Assembly: GCA_028704415.1 (NCBI GenBank)
Contig: JAQWFM010000001.1
Location: forward strand, 1-45,344
Direction: 5' to 3'
DNA length: 45,344 nt
Source of the DNA: Oscillospiraceae bacterium
GTDB taxonomy: Bacteria > Bacillota > Clostridia > Saccharofermentanales > Fastidiosipilaceae
The position numbers were made by a program, and so were the translations under genes. This document shows, piece after piece, positions 33,784 through 42,724 of this stretch. The notes beneath the pieces are model-generated. The model saw only the letters and a program-made list of their open reading frames with translations, was not told the origin of the DNA and did not search any database. Position 1 is the first letter of the stretch, and each line of letters opens with the position of its first letter.

Positions 33784-34787
33784 TAAAGCGCCGGTTTACC
33801 CGATGGCTGAAGCCAGCCGCAGCCACACCGCCGCAGCTGCCGGTGCCGGTTATAGAGCAGTTATTGCGCGAAGACGGCCGGCACTGGCGTGAGGAGAGCC
33901 GCAGCCAGCTGTCTCCGGAGCAGCTGCAGCGCTGGCTGCGGCAAATGCGCCAGGTCAAAGCGCCGGACCCCTTAAGACGTCACCTGGCAGCAGCTAAACG
34001 GGCCTCAGGCACAGGATCGGGCCGTGCCTGGCGCCCGGCTGTCGCCCTGGTTTGTGCAGGGTTGCTGCTGCTGACCGCAGTTTTGTGGCAGGTTGGGCGC
34101 GGCATAGATCAGGCCGCCGGCAGTCAGGCAGTTTTATCTGTCAGTGACAGCAGCGCCGCGGCAGAAAACCACATTGCCCGGTCTGCTGAGGAAGACGCGG
34201 CCGGGCTCCGGGAGTCTGGTCTGCTGCCATCCAGCACAACAGACACGGCCGCAGATGAAGCGGTCGCTCCCGAGACCGCCGCGTCCGCTGGTGGCAGTCA
34301 GGCCGAACAGCCCTGGACCCTGTCCTGGTCCCAGGCTGCCGCGGACCAGCATCTGCCGGACTTAAGCTTTCAGCGCCAGACTGACCCAGGCAGCACTTCT
34401 GAGCCGTCTGCACTCAGTCTTGACCTGACGGGGGCGCCTGACTTAAGTGCCGCGCAACTGACGGTCTGGCTGACCCGTCAGGCGGTGGAGCCGGCCGTCC
34501 AGAGCAGTCTGCCGGCCTGGACCGCGCTGGCGAATACCAAAACAGTTCCGGCGCCCCCGGCGCTGACAGACAGCGCGGACGGTTGGGATATCACCCTGCT
34601 ATTTGCCAGCGCCAGCCGCCCCGCCGGTGACAGCATCGGAGAGACCGTAATCTGGTCGGGCCTGGCGGATCCCGGCCTGCAGCTAAGCCGCGCGGTCGCG
34701 GCGGCAGACCCTGCCGGCGCATACCAGACCGTCTTGCTGATCCGGCTGCAGCAGCAGTTTATCGTCCTGCCGCTGCAACTCAACTGA
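33780..34787 (+). CDS. Probable membrane-anchored anti-sigma factor, novel ectodomain
   Basis: Position and architecture suggest an anti-sigma factor for the preceding ECF sigma. The 335-residue protein has a cytosolic N-terminal segment of 85 residues (EQLLREDGRHWREESRSQLSPEQLQRWL) and one membrane helix (residues 86-106, AVALVCAGLLLLTAVLW). A long extracytoplasmic domain of 230 residues is rich in Ala, Ser, Thr and Gln. No zinc-binding HxxxCxxC (ZAS) motif is present, and I recognise no domain outside. The end (LLIRLQQQFIVLPLQL) looks folded rather than disordered. Translation is coupled to the sigma gene by ATGA, with GGGGAGG ahead. It converges on mfd, 15 bp away. Confidence 0.7.
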   Translation: MIKRRFTRWLKPAAATPPQLPVPVIEQLLREDGRHWREESRSQLSPEQLQRWLRQMRQVKAPDPLRRHLAAAKRASGTGSGRAWRPAVALVCAGLLLLTAVLWQVGRGIDQAAGSQAVLSVSDSSAAAENHIARSAEEDAAGLRESGLLPSSTTDTAADEAVAPETAASAGGSQAEQPWTLSWSQAAADQHLPDLSFQRQTDPGSTSEPSALSLDLTGAPDLSAAQLTVWLTRQAVEPAVQSSLPAWTALANTKTVPAPPALTDSADGWDITLLFASASRPAGDSIGETVIWSGLADPGLQLSRAVAAADPAGAYQTVLLIRLQQQFIVLPLQLN

Positions 34788-34802
34788 ACGGTCGGGCAGG
34801 AC

Positions 34803-37800
34803 TCAGGAGGCCTGGCTGACCTTGAGCTGGACTTGCTCCAGCGCGGCAAAAAGCTTCGCCAGGCGGCGGGCAGCCGCCTTAAGCGGCGCCGCGGCTTTGC
34901 GGTAAAGTAAATAAGGCTTGGTGCCGGCGTTAAACAGAATTTGACCTTTATACTGCGGCAGATTCAGCAGTAAGGATAAAGCCTGCATATTAAGCTTGCT
35001 GTCACTGTCCAGATCCAGGATCAAGCCGTCCCTGAGCACAGATATCCGGGCAATCCGCAGTCTGGCTGCCCGCGCCCGGCTGTAGGACACGCTGCACAAG
35101 GTCTGGACGGCCTCCGGGATATCGCCGTAACGGTCCATCAACTCATCCAGAACATCCTGGTAATCTGACAGGTCCCGGATGGTGGCTATACGGCGGTACA
35201 TATCCATGCGCCGGCCGTCATCCGGAATGTACTCATGCGGAATATACGCGTCCAGCGGCAGCTCAATCTGCGGCTGTGGCAAGGCCGCGGCATTTTCCTC
35301 CGCAGCGGCGGCAGCGGTCTGGCCAGAAGCCGGTTCAGCCGCCTGACCTACCCGGCGGACCGGACCGGTGGCACCGGCTGCCGCGGCAGGCTGGCTGGCT
35401 TCGCCCAGTTCCGCGCGCAATTTGGCAATCTCTTCTTCAAGCATGCGGGTATAAAGGTCATAGCCGATCGCTTCCATCTGCCCGTGCTGCTCGGCCCCCA
35501 GCAGATTGCCTGAGCCTCGCACCTCCAGATCCCGCAGGGCAATTTTAAAGCCCGCGCCCAGCTCAGTAAAATCCCGGATAGCCGTCAGGCGCTTTTCAGC
35601 CACCTCTGACAGGACCTTATCCCGCCGGTAGGTAATGTAAGCATAAGCCTGGCGGGCCGAACGGCCCACGCGGCCCCGCAGCTGATACAGCTGGGCCAGG
35701 CCCAGGCGATCGGCTTGTTCCACAATAATGGTATTGACATTGGGCATGTCTATACCCGACTCAATGATCGTTGTGCAGACCAGGATATCCGCTTCATGAT
35801 GCACAAAGTCATTAATGACATCCTCCAGCATCCGTTCGCCCATCTTGCCGTGACCGGTCAGGATGCGCGCGCCGGGCAGGAGTTCCTTTAGCCGCAGGGC
35901 TTTTTCCTCAATATGATAAGTATCATTAAACAGATAAAACACCTGGCCGTTACGGCCGATCTCCCGCAGGATGGCGTCGGTTATCACCTGTTCGTCATAA
36001 GCCATGACGTAGGTCTGCACCGGGCGGCGGTCCTCCGGCGGTTCTTCAATAACACTGATGTCTCTGATCCCGGACAAGGACATATGCAGCGTCCGTGGGA
36101 TAGGCGTGGCCGATAGCGTCAGCGTATCCACGGTTGGGGTCAGACTGCGCAGCCGCTCTTTATGCTCTACGCCAAAGCGCTGTTCTTCATCCACGACCAG
36201 CAGGCCCAGATTTTTGAATTTGACGTCCTTAGACAAAATGCGGTGGGTGCCGATCACGACGTCGATGCTGCCATTCGCCAGACCCTTCAGGGTTTTTTTA
36301 CGCTGTGCCTCCGTCGCAAAGCGGGAAAGCAAGCCTACGCGAATCGGAAAATCGTTGATCCGGCGCAACAGGTTTTCATAATGCTGCTGCACCAGGACGG
36401 TAGTGGGGGCCAGGAAGGCCGCCTGCATGCCATCTGCCACGCACTTGACAATCGCCCTGAAGGCGACCTCGGTCTTGCCAAACCCTACATCCCCGCACAG
36501 CAGGCGATCCATGACTTTACCTGATTCCATGTCAGCGCGGATTTCCCTGATGCAGCGCAGCTGATCTTCAGTTTCTTCGTACGGGAAGCTTTCGGCAAAT
36601 TCATGATCCAAAATGCTGTCCGGCGGAAAAATGTGCCCCTTCATTTGAGCCCGCTGGGCATACAGATGCACCAGATCCACCGCCAGCTTACGGATAGAGC
36701 TGCGAGCCCGGTCTTTAAGGTGATTCCACTCCTGGCTGCCCAGATTGGACAATTTGGGGGTGCGGCCTTCGCTGCCCACATATTTTTGCAGCTGGTCCAG
36801 TGCATCCATGGGCAGAAAAAGCTGGTCCCCGCCACCATAGGTTACGGTCAGGAAGTCGCGCTTGACCCCGTTGACGTCCTCATGCGTGCTCAGCCCCTGA
36901 TAAATCCCAATCCCGTAAGCTTCATGGACCACGGCCTCTCCGGGCTCCAGATCGCTGAAAAAGTCAATCCGCACCCCTTGCGACGCCCGGCGGCGGCGCC
37001 GCGACCGGTCATGGCCAAACAGGTCCTCACTGCCCAGCAGCAGCAGGGAAGCGGCAGCGGGGTACTCAAAGCCGCGTTTCAGGGAGGCGTCCAGTATAGG
37101 CGGCAACTGGTTTATGCCCTGCTCGCTTAAATACGCCGCCAGCCGGCGGGTCCGTTCCGTGTCGCCGGTATATAGCAAGGTCAGGCCACCCTGCGCCTGG
37201 CGCAGCCGCAACAGCTCCGGCAGCCGCTCTTCATGACCGCGATAGCTTTCCGCGGCCTGGCCGTTAATCAGGACAGTTCGGCTCCCCCCTAAAGTTGCCG
37301 CCGCGCCCTGCAGGGTGGTCAGGCTCAGCACTGACCGGCTTTGTTCCAGCCGGCGAAAACAGCCCGCACCGTCTGGCTGCAGGGCTTCTGCCTGCGGAAA
37401 GCTGCGGCCTTTGGGCAGCAGGCTGCCCAGCTGGGCCACAAATTCAGCCTGGTGGCTGTCCATCCGGCTGCGGACTCTGAGCGGCTCATCCACGGCGGTC
37501 AGGCAAGCGCAACTGGCAGCGTAATCCAGGATGGTAGCCGGCGGGTTATACAGCAGCGGCAGCCATTTATCTAAGCGCGCGGCATTTTGCCCGTCATGGA
37601 TGGCGTGCAGATCACCCTCCAGCAGCTGCTGCAGGCGCTTTGTCACCTCCGGCTCCACCTGGCGGCGGCGCATATGCAGTAAGGCTGCTTCTCCGGCCTG
37701 GCGCACCCGGGCGGCCAGATCATCGCGCTGCCCGCGGCCTAACGCCGTAACCAAAAGTTCTGCCGCCGGCGTCACCAGCACGCCGGCCAAAACTTCCAGC

Positions 37801-38561
37801 GAGCGCTGGGTTTCCAAACGGTAGCTGCGAATCTGATCTATCTCATCATCAAAAAAGGAAAAGCGGTAGCCGGTGCTGTCCCGGTAAGGCTGCAGGTTTT
37901 GCTCCAGTCCGACCGGCGCCACATCCACAATATCACCGCGGCGGGCAAATTCCCCCGGCAGCTCTGCCTGCGGGCGCCGTTCATAGCCTAAGTTGAGCAG
38001 CCAGGCCGACAGCACCTCCGGACCGCCGCCGGGGAGCGGATCCGATCCGTTGGTGCCGGCGTCAGTCACTTGCTGCCCCGGCTGCAGCTTCAGGCTGCAG
38101 CGGTTGAAAAGCTCCGGCGGCGGCAGCTGCTGCAGGGCTGCGGGAGCCGGCACCAGCAAAATATCCGTCTGGCCTTCAGTCAGCCGGCGCAGGCAGCCAA
38201 GCCGCCGGTGTTCATTTTCCCGACTGACCGCTTCCGCGTCCCCCAGCTCATACTCCCGCCCCGGGAAGCTCATGATGCGCTCTGGGTTAGCTGACAGCGC
38301 TTCCAGGTCCTGCTGAAAACTGCGGGCAGCCAGTTCATCCGGGACCAGCAGCAAGACAGGCCGGCCCAGCGCCTGCTGCCAGGTCAGCAGCAGGCCGGCT
38401 TTTTGGCTTTGGGCCGGGCCGCTGACGTTCAGCGAGGCCTGAGGCCAGAGCTTTTTGACGGTCTGCCAGCCCGGATCAAGCTCACAGGCCTGCCGCAGGA
38501 GGGTCTGCGCGGCCAGGGTTTCCTGGGTCAGATCAGCTTGGGGTTTTAACTGTTCAGGCAT
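34803..38561 (-). CDS. mfd: Transcription-repair coupling factor Mfd
   Basis: A DNA translocase that removes stalled RNA polymerase and recruits UvrA to lesions. The 1252 residues include the UvrB-like N-terminal modules (MSFPGREYELGDAE). The RNA-polymerase-interacting domain is near DLEPGEAVVHEAYGIGIYQGL. The RecG-type motor has Walker A in CGDVGFGKTEVAFRA, Walker B DEEQRFGVEHKE, SATPIPRTLHMSLSG and RGRVGRSARQAYAY. The C-terminal TRCF domain is around YIPDDGRRMDMYRRIA. An Ala-rich linker (about residues 1065-1105) before the last domain is unusual in composition. The start overlaps the end of pth by 8 bp. The order pth-mfd is conserved in Firmicutes. Confidence 0.97.
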   Translation of the reverse strand: MPEQLKPQADLTQETLAAQTLLRQACELDPGWQTVKKLWPQASLNVSGPAQSQKAGLLLTWQQALGRPVLLLVPDELAARSFQQDLEALSANPERIMSFPGREYELGDAEAVSRENEHRRLGCLRRLTEGQTDILLVPAPAALQQLPPPELFNRCSLKLQPGQQVTDAGTNGSDPLPGGGPEVLSAWLLNLGYERRPQAELPGEFARRGDIVDVAPVGLEQNLQPYRDSTGYRFSFFDDEIDQIRSYRLETQRSLEVLAGVLVTPAAELLVTALGRGQRDDLAARVRQAGEAALLHMRRRQVEPEVTKRLQQLLEGDLHAIHDGQNAARLDKWLPLLYNPPATILDYAASCACLTAVDEPLRVRSRMDSHQAEFVAQLGSLLPKGRSFPQAEALQPDGAGCFRRLEQSRSVLSLTTLQGAAATLGGSRTVLINGQAAESYRGHEERLPELLRLRQAQGGLTLLYTGDTERTRRLAAYLSEQGINQLPPILDASLKRGFEYPAAASLLLLGSEDLFGHDRSRRRRRASQGVRIDFFSDLEPGEAVVHEAYGIGIYQGLSTHEDVNGVKRDFLTVTYGGGDQLFLPMDALDQLQKYVGSEGRTPKLSNLGSQEWNHLKDRARSSIRKLAVDLVHLYAQRAQMKGHIFPPDSILDHEFAESFPYEETEDQLRCIREIRADMESGKVMDRLLCGDVGFGKTEVAFRAIVKCVADGMQAAFLAPTTVLVQQHYENLLRRINDFPIRVGLLSRFATEAQRKKTLKGLANGSIDVVIGTHRILSKDVKFKNLGLLVVDEEQRFGVEHKERLRSLTPTVDTLTLSATPIPRTLHMSLSGIRDISVIEEPPEDRRPVQTYVMAYDEQVITDAILREIGRNGQVFYLFNDTYHIEEKALRLKELLPGARILTGHGKMGERMLEDVINDFVHHEADILVCTTIIESGIDMPNVNTIIVEQADRLGLAQLYQLRGRVGRSARQAYAYITYRRDKVLSEVAEKRLTAIRDFTELGAGFKIALRDLEVRGSGNLLGAEQHGQMEAIGYDLYTRMLEEEIAKLRAELGEASQPAAAAGATGPVRRVGQAAEPASGQTAAAAAEENAAALPQPQIELPLDAYIPHEYIPDDGRRMDMYRRIATIRDLSDYQDVLDELMDRYGDIPEAVQTLCSVSYSRARAARLRIARISVLRDGLILDLDSDSKLNMQALSLLLNLPQYKGQILFNAGTKPYLLYRKAAAPLKAAARRLAKLFAALEQVQLKVSQAS

Positions 38562-39201
38562 CCGGCTGCTGTGCCTCCTTATGGTGCGGGCGTGAGGGAT
38601 TAACCCGGTTCATCGCCAGCTGAATATCATGCTCCAGCCACAAAGGCACCGCCTCCGCCACTTGCTGCAGGGCCTGATCCAGCAAGAGCTGCTGAGCCGG
38701 GCTGACCCGGGACAAAACGTAGTCGGCAATATCCATGGCAGCCGGCTGCGGTCCAATTCCAATCCGAATACGGGGAAATTGCTGGCTGGCCAGGGCGCTC
38801 ACCACCGAACGCATGCCATTATGGGTGCCGGGTCCGCCTTTTTCGCGAATCCGGATCTGGCCCAAAGGAATATCCACATCGTCATAAAGCAGCAGGACCT
38901 GGTCCAGCGGGACTTTAAAATAAGCCACGGCAGCAGAAAGGCTTTGTCCGCTGTTATTCATAAATGTCTCTGGCTTAAGCAGAATTACCTGCCGGCCGCA
39001 GGCCGTACCGCGGCCATAAACGCCCTTGAAACGGGCTTTATTAACTTTGACAGCAAAGAGTTGAGCCAGGCGGTCCAGCGCCATGAAGCCGCAGTTATGA
39101 AAGGTGGCGGCATAGCGGGAGCCGGGATTACCCAGACCTGCAATCAGGTATAGCTGGCCTGAGTTACCAGTGGCACGCTCAGGCTGAGTTTGACATAACA
39201 T
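38554..39201 (-). CDS. pth: Peptidyl-tRNA hydrolase
   Basis: Releases tRNA from peptidyl-tRNA that has dropped off the ribosome. The 215-residue product shows LIAGLGNPGSRYAATFHNCGF, with the catalytic His in FHNCGF at about residue 35 (usually RHNVGF). FMNNSGQSL, LLYDDVDIPLGQIRIREKGGPGTHNGMRS and the helical lid region RIRIGIGPQ also fit. ATG at 39201 has GGAGG 11 bases upstream; a TTG six codons earlier overlaps the binding site and is excluded. The 3' end overlaps mfd by 8 bp. It follows the GlmU-like gene by 46 bp, matching the glmU...pth-mfd order of other Firmicutes. Confidence 0.96.
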   Translation of the reverse strand: MLCQTQPERATGNSGQLYLIAGLGNPGSRYAATFHNCGFMALDRLAQLFAVKVNKARFKGVYGRGTACGRQVILLKPETFMNNSGQSLSAAVAYFKVPLDQVLLLYDDVDIPLGQIRIREKGGPGTHNGMRSVVSALASQQFPRIRIGIGPQPAAMDIADYVLSRVSPAQQLLLDQALQQVAEAVPLWLEHDIQLAMNRVNPSRPHHKEAQQPDA

Positions 39202-39247
39202 AATCTGATGGTCCTCCAATTATTGGTGCAGCAAAGCCCGTCCGGGT

Positions 39248-40606
39248 TTACAGCGGCTGCAGGTGATCGCCCTCAGGTCTGGCGCGCCGGCGTCTGACCC
39301 AATCCGGCACCAGCGCCTGGCGCCCGCGGCCCAGCGCCAGGGCAAACTCCGGCACCGGGTCAGTAATAACGGAACCAGCGGCAATATAAGCGTTAGCGCC
39401 AATGTCCACAGGCGCCACCAGACTGCTATTAGCCCCAATCATGGCTAAATTACCAATGGCCGAGCGATAAGACAGGCCGCTGCCGTCATCATTAACGGTG
39501 GTGGCGCCGCTGCCCAGCCGGACCCCCTCGCCCACATCACAGTCAGCCAAAAACACCCGGCTATCTATCACACAACCCGGGCCTACCACGGCGTTGCTGA
39601 TCTCAGCGGCCCCCACCCGGCATTCGCGGTCCAGCCAGCAGGCGTCATGCAGCCAGGCATAGGGACCAATCCGGCAGCCGGTCCCGGCTACCGAGTGCTC
39701 CAGTACGGAGCGGTTGATGTGACAGTCAGCTCCGACCTCACAGTCCTCCAGCGTGCTGTCAGGCCCCAGGACACAGTTTTCTCCGATCCGGGTATGCCCG
39801 TAAAGCCGGCAGCCCGCCCGGATAACGGTCCTGGCGCCCACGCTGACCGTCTCCTCAATATAAGTCAGACCCGGCGCTTCAATGGTCACGCCCTGCTGCT
39901 GTAACCGCTGCTGAATCCGCTGGCTGAGCCAGTCTGACGCCTGATTTAGCGAAGCTGTGTTTTTAACCTGCAGGAGCTCTTGCCCCGGCCAGGTCAGGCA
40001 GCGGACCTTGAGGCCGTCTTGCTCAAAAACCGACAGCGCCAGACTCAGGTCCGGGCAGCTGTCGCCGGCTTGCGGCGGCTGGTGGCAGCCGGTACCCAGC
40101 CGGCCCAGGACAGAGAGCAGGCGCGCAGTCCGGTAGATAAACAGCCCGCCGCCGCGATCCTGGGTAAAATCGGGCTGAAAGGTTTCCTGACAGCGGGGGG
40201 GCTCCTGATCACTGCCGGCACAGACCCAGAGCGCATCACAGTTTTGCTGCTCAAAAATCCGCAGGGCCTGGCGCAAGGTGGCCGCTTCCAGTAACGGCAT
40301 ATTGCCCGGGACCACCAGTGTCAGACCGTCACGGCTTTCCAAAAAGCTGGAAGCCTGCAATATGGCTGCGCCCAGATGTTCAGGATCCTCCTGCAGCACA
40401 TAGGCTATATCCTCACCTAAAATATGTCTGAAAGAGCCGGGGGCCTGGCCAATAATGTAGAGCTGATCCCTGATCCCGGCCTCAGCCAGCGTATCCCGGA
40501 CCCGGGCAATCACCGGCCGGCCCCCTAACGGCCACATGTATCCATCCGTCTGAGCAAAACCTGAAGCAGCTAAATCCGACGCCAGTACCAGCGCGCATAT
40601 ATTCAT
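39248..40606 (-). CDS. GlmU-like protein with degenerate catalytic sites in both domains
   Basis: The 452 residues have the layout of GlmU: an N-terminal nucleotidyltransferase fold (1-225) and a C-terminal left-handed beta-helix of hexapeptide repeats (240-440). The latter includes IGANSSLVAPVDIGANAYIAAGSVITDPVP. However, the nucleotide signature LxxGxGTRMxSxxPK is replaced by LVLASDLAASGFAQTDGYM. The magnesium-binding Asp of GDVPL is Asn102 in PGNMPL, and the GTGHA loop reads GAAIL. In the acetyltransferase half, RPGT, VKKS and the catalytic His of HLxYIGD are gone (DSRVFLAD), and NYDG is NDDG. It is probably a non-catalytic or repurposed paralogue. ATG at 40606 follows AAAGGA. It occupies the usual glmU position before pth-mfd. 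Confidence 0.8.
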   Translation of the reverse strand: MNICALVLASDLAASGFAQTDGYMWPLGGRPVIARVRDTLAEAGIRDQLYIIGQAPGSFRHILGEDIAYVLQEDPEHLGAAILQASSFLESRDGLTLVVPGNMPLLEAATLRQALRIFEQQNCDALWVCAGSDQEPPRCQETFQPDFTQDRGGGLFIYRTARLLSVLGRLGTGCHQPPQAGDSCPDLSLALSVFEQDGLKVRCLTWPGQELLQVKNTASLNQASDWLSQRIQQRLQQQGVTIEAPGLTYIEETVSVGARTVIRAGCRLYGHTRIGENCVLGPDSTLEDCEVGADCHINRSVLEHSVAGTGCRIGPYAWLHDACWLDRECRVGAAEISNAVVGPGCVIDSRVFLADCDVGEGVRLGSGATTVNDDGSGLSYRSAIGNLAMIGANSSLVAPVDIGANAYIAAGSVITDPVPEFALALGRGRQALVPDWVRRRRARPEGDHLQPL

Positions 40607-40624
40607 GAGAGAAAATCCTTTCAC

Positions 40625-41362
40625 AATCGGTCCTAACCTAAGTTTAGATTTGCCGGTGCAAAGCTAGACCCCAATTGCGCCCCTGAGGGGCCCTGCAATG
40701 AGGTCTTCATGCTGAATTTATTATACCGCAAGCTCGGACGTTCATCAGCCTGCCGCCGGCAGACGGGCTGGCCTGTTTTTCCTGTGCGGACAAACATTTA
40801 TTCGTCACAGCAGGTTATCGACATAAAGCTATGGCCGACCGCCAGAGCCGCGATGTGGATAATGTGGATAAGTCTGAGGATAGATAGCATCGCTGTTTCA
40901 CGGATTACAGCAATGTAAACTTTAGTTTTCCTGCATGTTTCACGTTTACACGCTTGTGATCATTCAGGTTACGCCAGCCTGGCGGTTCAAAAGCCCGGAA
41001 GCCTTTATTCATGGGCTTTTCAGCCGTTTTTATGCTCTGGTTCAATTATTACAGCCAGGTTAAGCCAGGCTATGGATAAGTCTGTGGATGAGCATGGATA
41101 AACTGCGCCAGGCTTGTCTCCGGAGCCGTCCCAGCCGGACTCGCTTTGCTTCTGCGCCTCTCCGCCTGAGGTTTCCGGTTCTGGCGGCGGCCGCGCGTCC
41201 AGCTAAGACCCCCGAGCCTGAGAGCCCTGGCCCCGGAGCCTGGGACATAGCGATTTGACAATCCTTACGGCTTAGTTATTCTGAGAGGTAGCCGGACTAA
41301 TAAACGAGGGCGTTCAGGCCCGCCGTTTCAGCGGCTGAATCAGATTGCGGGAGGCAACTTGC
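40625..41362. other. Large divergent intergenic region with DnaA-box cluster
   Basis: This is the longest non-coding stretch of the window (about 740 bp), between a minus-strand and a plus-strand gene. It holds at least five DnaA-box-like 9-mers (40815-41101) and two parS-like half sites (40894 and 40936), with several AT-rich patches (40720-40735, 40905-40950, 41025-41055). The right third (41110-41230) is GC-rich. GGGAGG at 41349-41354 serves the aminopeptidase gene. No gene or known RNA family is apparent. Confidence 0.6.
40815..41101. promoter_or_regulatory. Cluster of DnaA boxes, possible replication origin or DnaA-titration site
   Basis: Two exact boxes, TGTGGATAA, stand head to tail at 40854-40862 and 40863-40871. 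One-mismatch boxes are TTATCGACA (40815-40823), TATGGATAA (41071-41079) and TGTGGATGA (41083-41091), with a two-mismatch CATGGATAA at 41093-41101. Most point the same way. TGTTTCACG, the left half of the ParB site parS, begins at 40894 and 40936. The cluster lies at a divergence of coding strands. Confidence 0.55.
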
Positions 41363-42724
41363 ATGACAACCGTCAAACTATCTGAACCAGAATGGGCTCA
41401 TTTACCTGAATACCAGGATGCGCGGGATCTGCTGGCTTTTATTCCTCAGGCCCCCACCGCCTATCAGGCTGTGCGGGTCTTATCTGAACGCTTGCGGGAG
41501 GCGGGGTTTACACCCTATAATCCCGGCAGTCTGGCCCCGCTGGAACCGGGGGACCAGGGTTTTATACAGTTTAATGGTTCAGCCCTCTTGGCTTTCAGTA
41601 TTGGTCAGTCCCCGCTGGAGACTTTCCGTCTGGTCGGAGCCCATACGGATTCCCCGGGGCTGAAAATTAAGCCTAATCCAATTGTGTATGGCGCTTCCAG
41701 TGCCCGCCTGGCAACTGAGGTCTATGGCGGCCCGCTGCTGAACACCTGGTTTGACCGGCCGCTGTCCCTGGCAGGCCGCGCGGCTTTGCGGAGCCAGGAT
41801 CCCTTGCGGCCCAGGCTGGCGGAAGTGGATTTTAAACGGCCCATCCTGATTCTGCCTTCGCTGGCCATTCACCTGAACCGGCAGGCTAATGACGGCGTCA
41901 AAATTGAACGGCAAAAAGTGCTGAATCCCATCCTGACGCTGTCGGACAATTCAGGCGCGGACGGCGGCAGCTCCCTGCAGCCGGATTTGCTGACGGAGGC
42001 CCTGGCTGAACTGCTGGGAACAGATACGGCTGAGATCCTGGATTATGACCTGTTTGCCTATGACTGCACCCCGCCGGAGATTATAGGGCTGCATCAGGAG
42101 TTCATTAACGCGCCGCGGCTGGACAATCTGGGCCTGTGTTTGTCTGCGGTGCAGGCGCTGATTAAAATCAGCTGTTTTGACGGCCCCCTGCACCGCGGTA
42201 TTGCGGTTGTGATGCTGACAGATAATGAAGAAGTCGGCAGCCGCAGTAAACAAGGCGCGGCCTCTGCCATTTTGCGGGACAGCCTGGAGTTGCTGCAGCT
42301 TGCCTGCGGCGGCGATCGGCAGAGCTTTCTCCGCAGCCTGCCGCAGTCCTTTATGATCTCAGCTGATCAGGCTCACGGCGTGCACCCTAACTATCCGGAA
42401 GTTGCGGATGCCAATTGCCGGCCGCTCTTAAATCAAGGGCCGGTAATTAAAAGTGCCGCCAATCAAAGCTACACCAGTGATGCGGACAGCAGTGCGGTCA
42501 TCCTTGATCTGTGTCAGCGCAATCATATTCCCTGCCAGCGCTTTGTTAACCGCAGCGATCTGCCCGGCGGCAGCACGATTGGCCCGGTCAGCAGCACTTT
42601 TTTGCCCTTAAGATCCGTGGATGTCGGCAATCCGCTCTGGGCCATGCACTCAATTCGAGAGACCGCCGGTTGTTTGGATCAGCACTACAGCGGCAAACTG
42701 TTTGAAGCGTTCTGGCAGGCCTGA
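41363..42724 (+). CDS. M18-family aminopeptidase
   Basis: A zinc aminopeptidase of family M18 (aspartyl aminopeptidase/ApeB type), acting on N-terminal acidic or other residues of cytosolic peptides. The 453-residue length is normal. Metal and catalytic motifs are GAHTDSPGLKIKP (His, Asp), LSDNSGADGG with RLDNLG (Asp), MLTDNEEVGSRSKQGA (Glu-Glu), ISADQAHGVHPNYPE (Asp) and AMHSIRET (final His). No signal peptide is seen. ATG at 41363 has GGGAGG eight bases upstream; the in-frame TTG at 41345 precedes that site and is rejected. It is the first plus-strand gene to the right of the DnaA-box region. Confidence 0.94.
   Translation: MTTVKLSEPEWAHLPEYQDARDLLAFIPQAPTAYQAVRVLSERLREAGFTPYNPGSLAPLEPGDQGFIQFNGSALLAFSIGQSPLETFRLVGAHTDSPGLKIKPNPIVYGASSARLATEVYGGPLLNTWFDRPLSLAGRAALRSQDPLRPRLAEVDFKRPILILPSLAIHLNRQANDGVKIERQKVLNPILTLSDNSGADGGSSLQPDLLTEALAELLGTDTAEILDYDLFAYDCTPPEIIGLHQEFINAPRLDNLGLCLSAVQALIKISCFDGPLHRGIAVVMLTDNEEVGSRSKQGAASAILRDSLELLQLACGGDRQSFLRSLPQSFMISADQAHGVHPNYPEVADANCRPLLNQGPVIKSAANQSYTSDADSSAVILDLCQRNHIPCQRFVNRSDLPGGSTIGPVSSTFLPLRSVDVGNPLWAMHSIRETAGCLDQHYSGKLFEAFWQA

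Noticed and set aside
40894-40950. Complete parS sites
   Set aside because: Both matches keep only the TGTTTCACG half well; the right halves deviate, so they are reported only as parS-like half sites.
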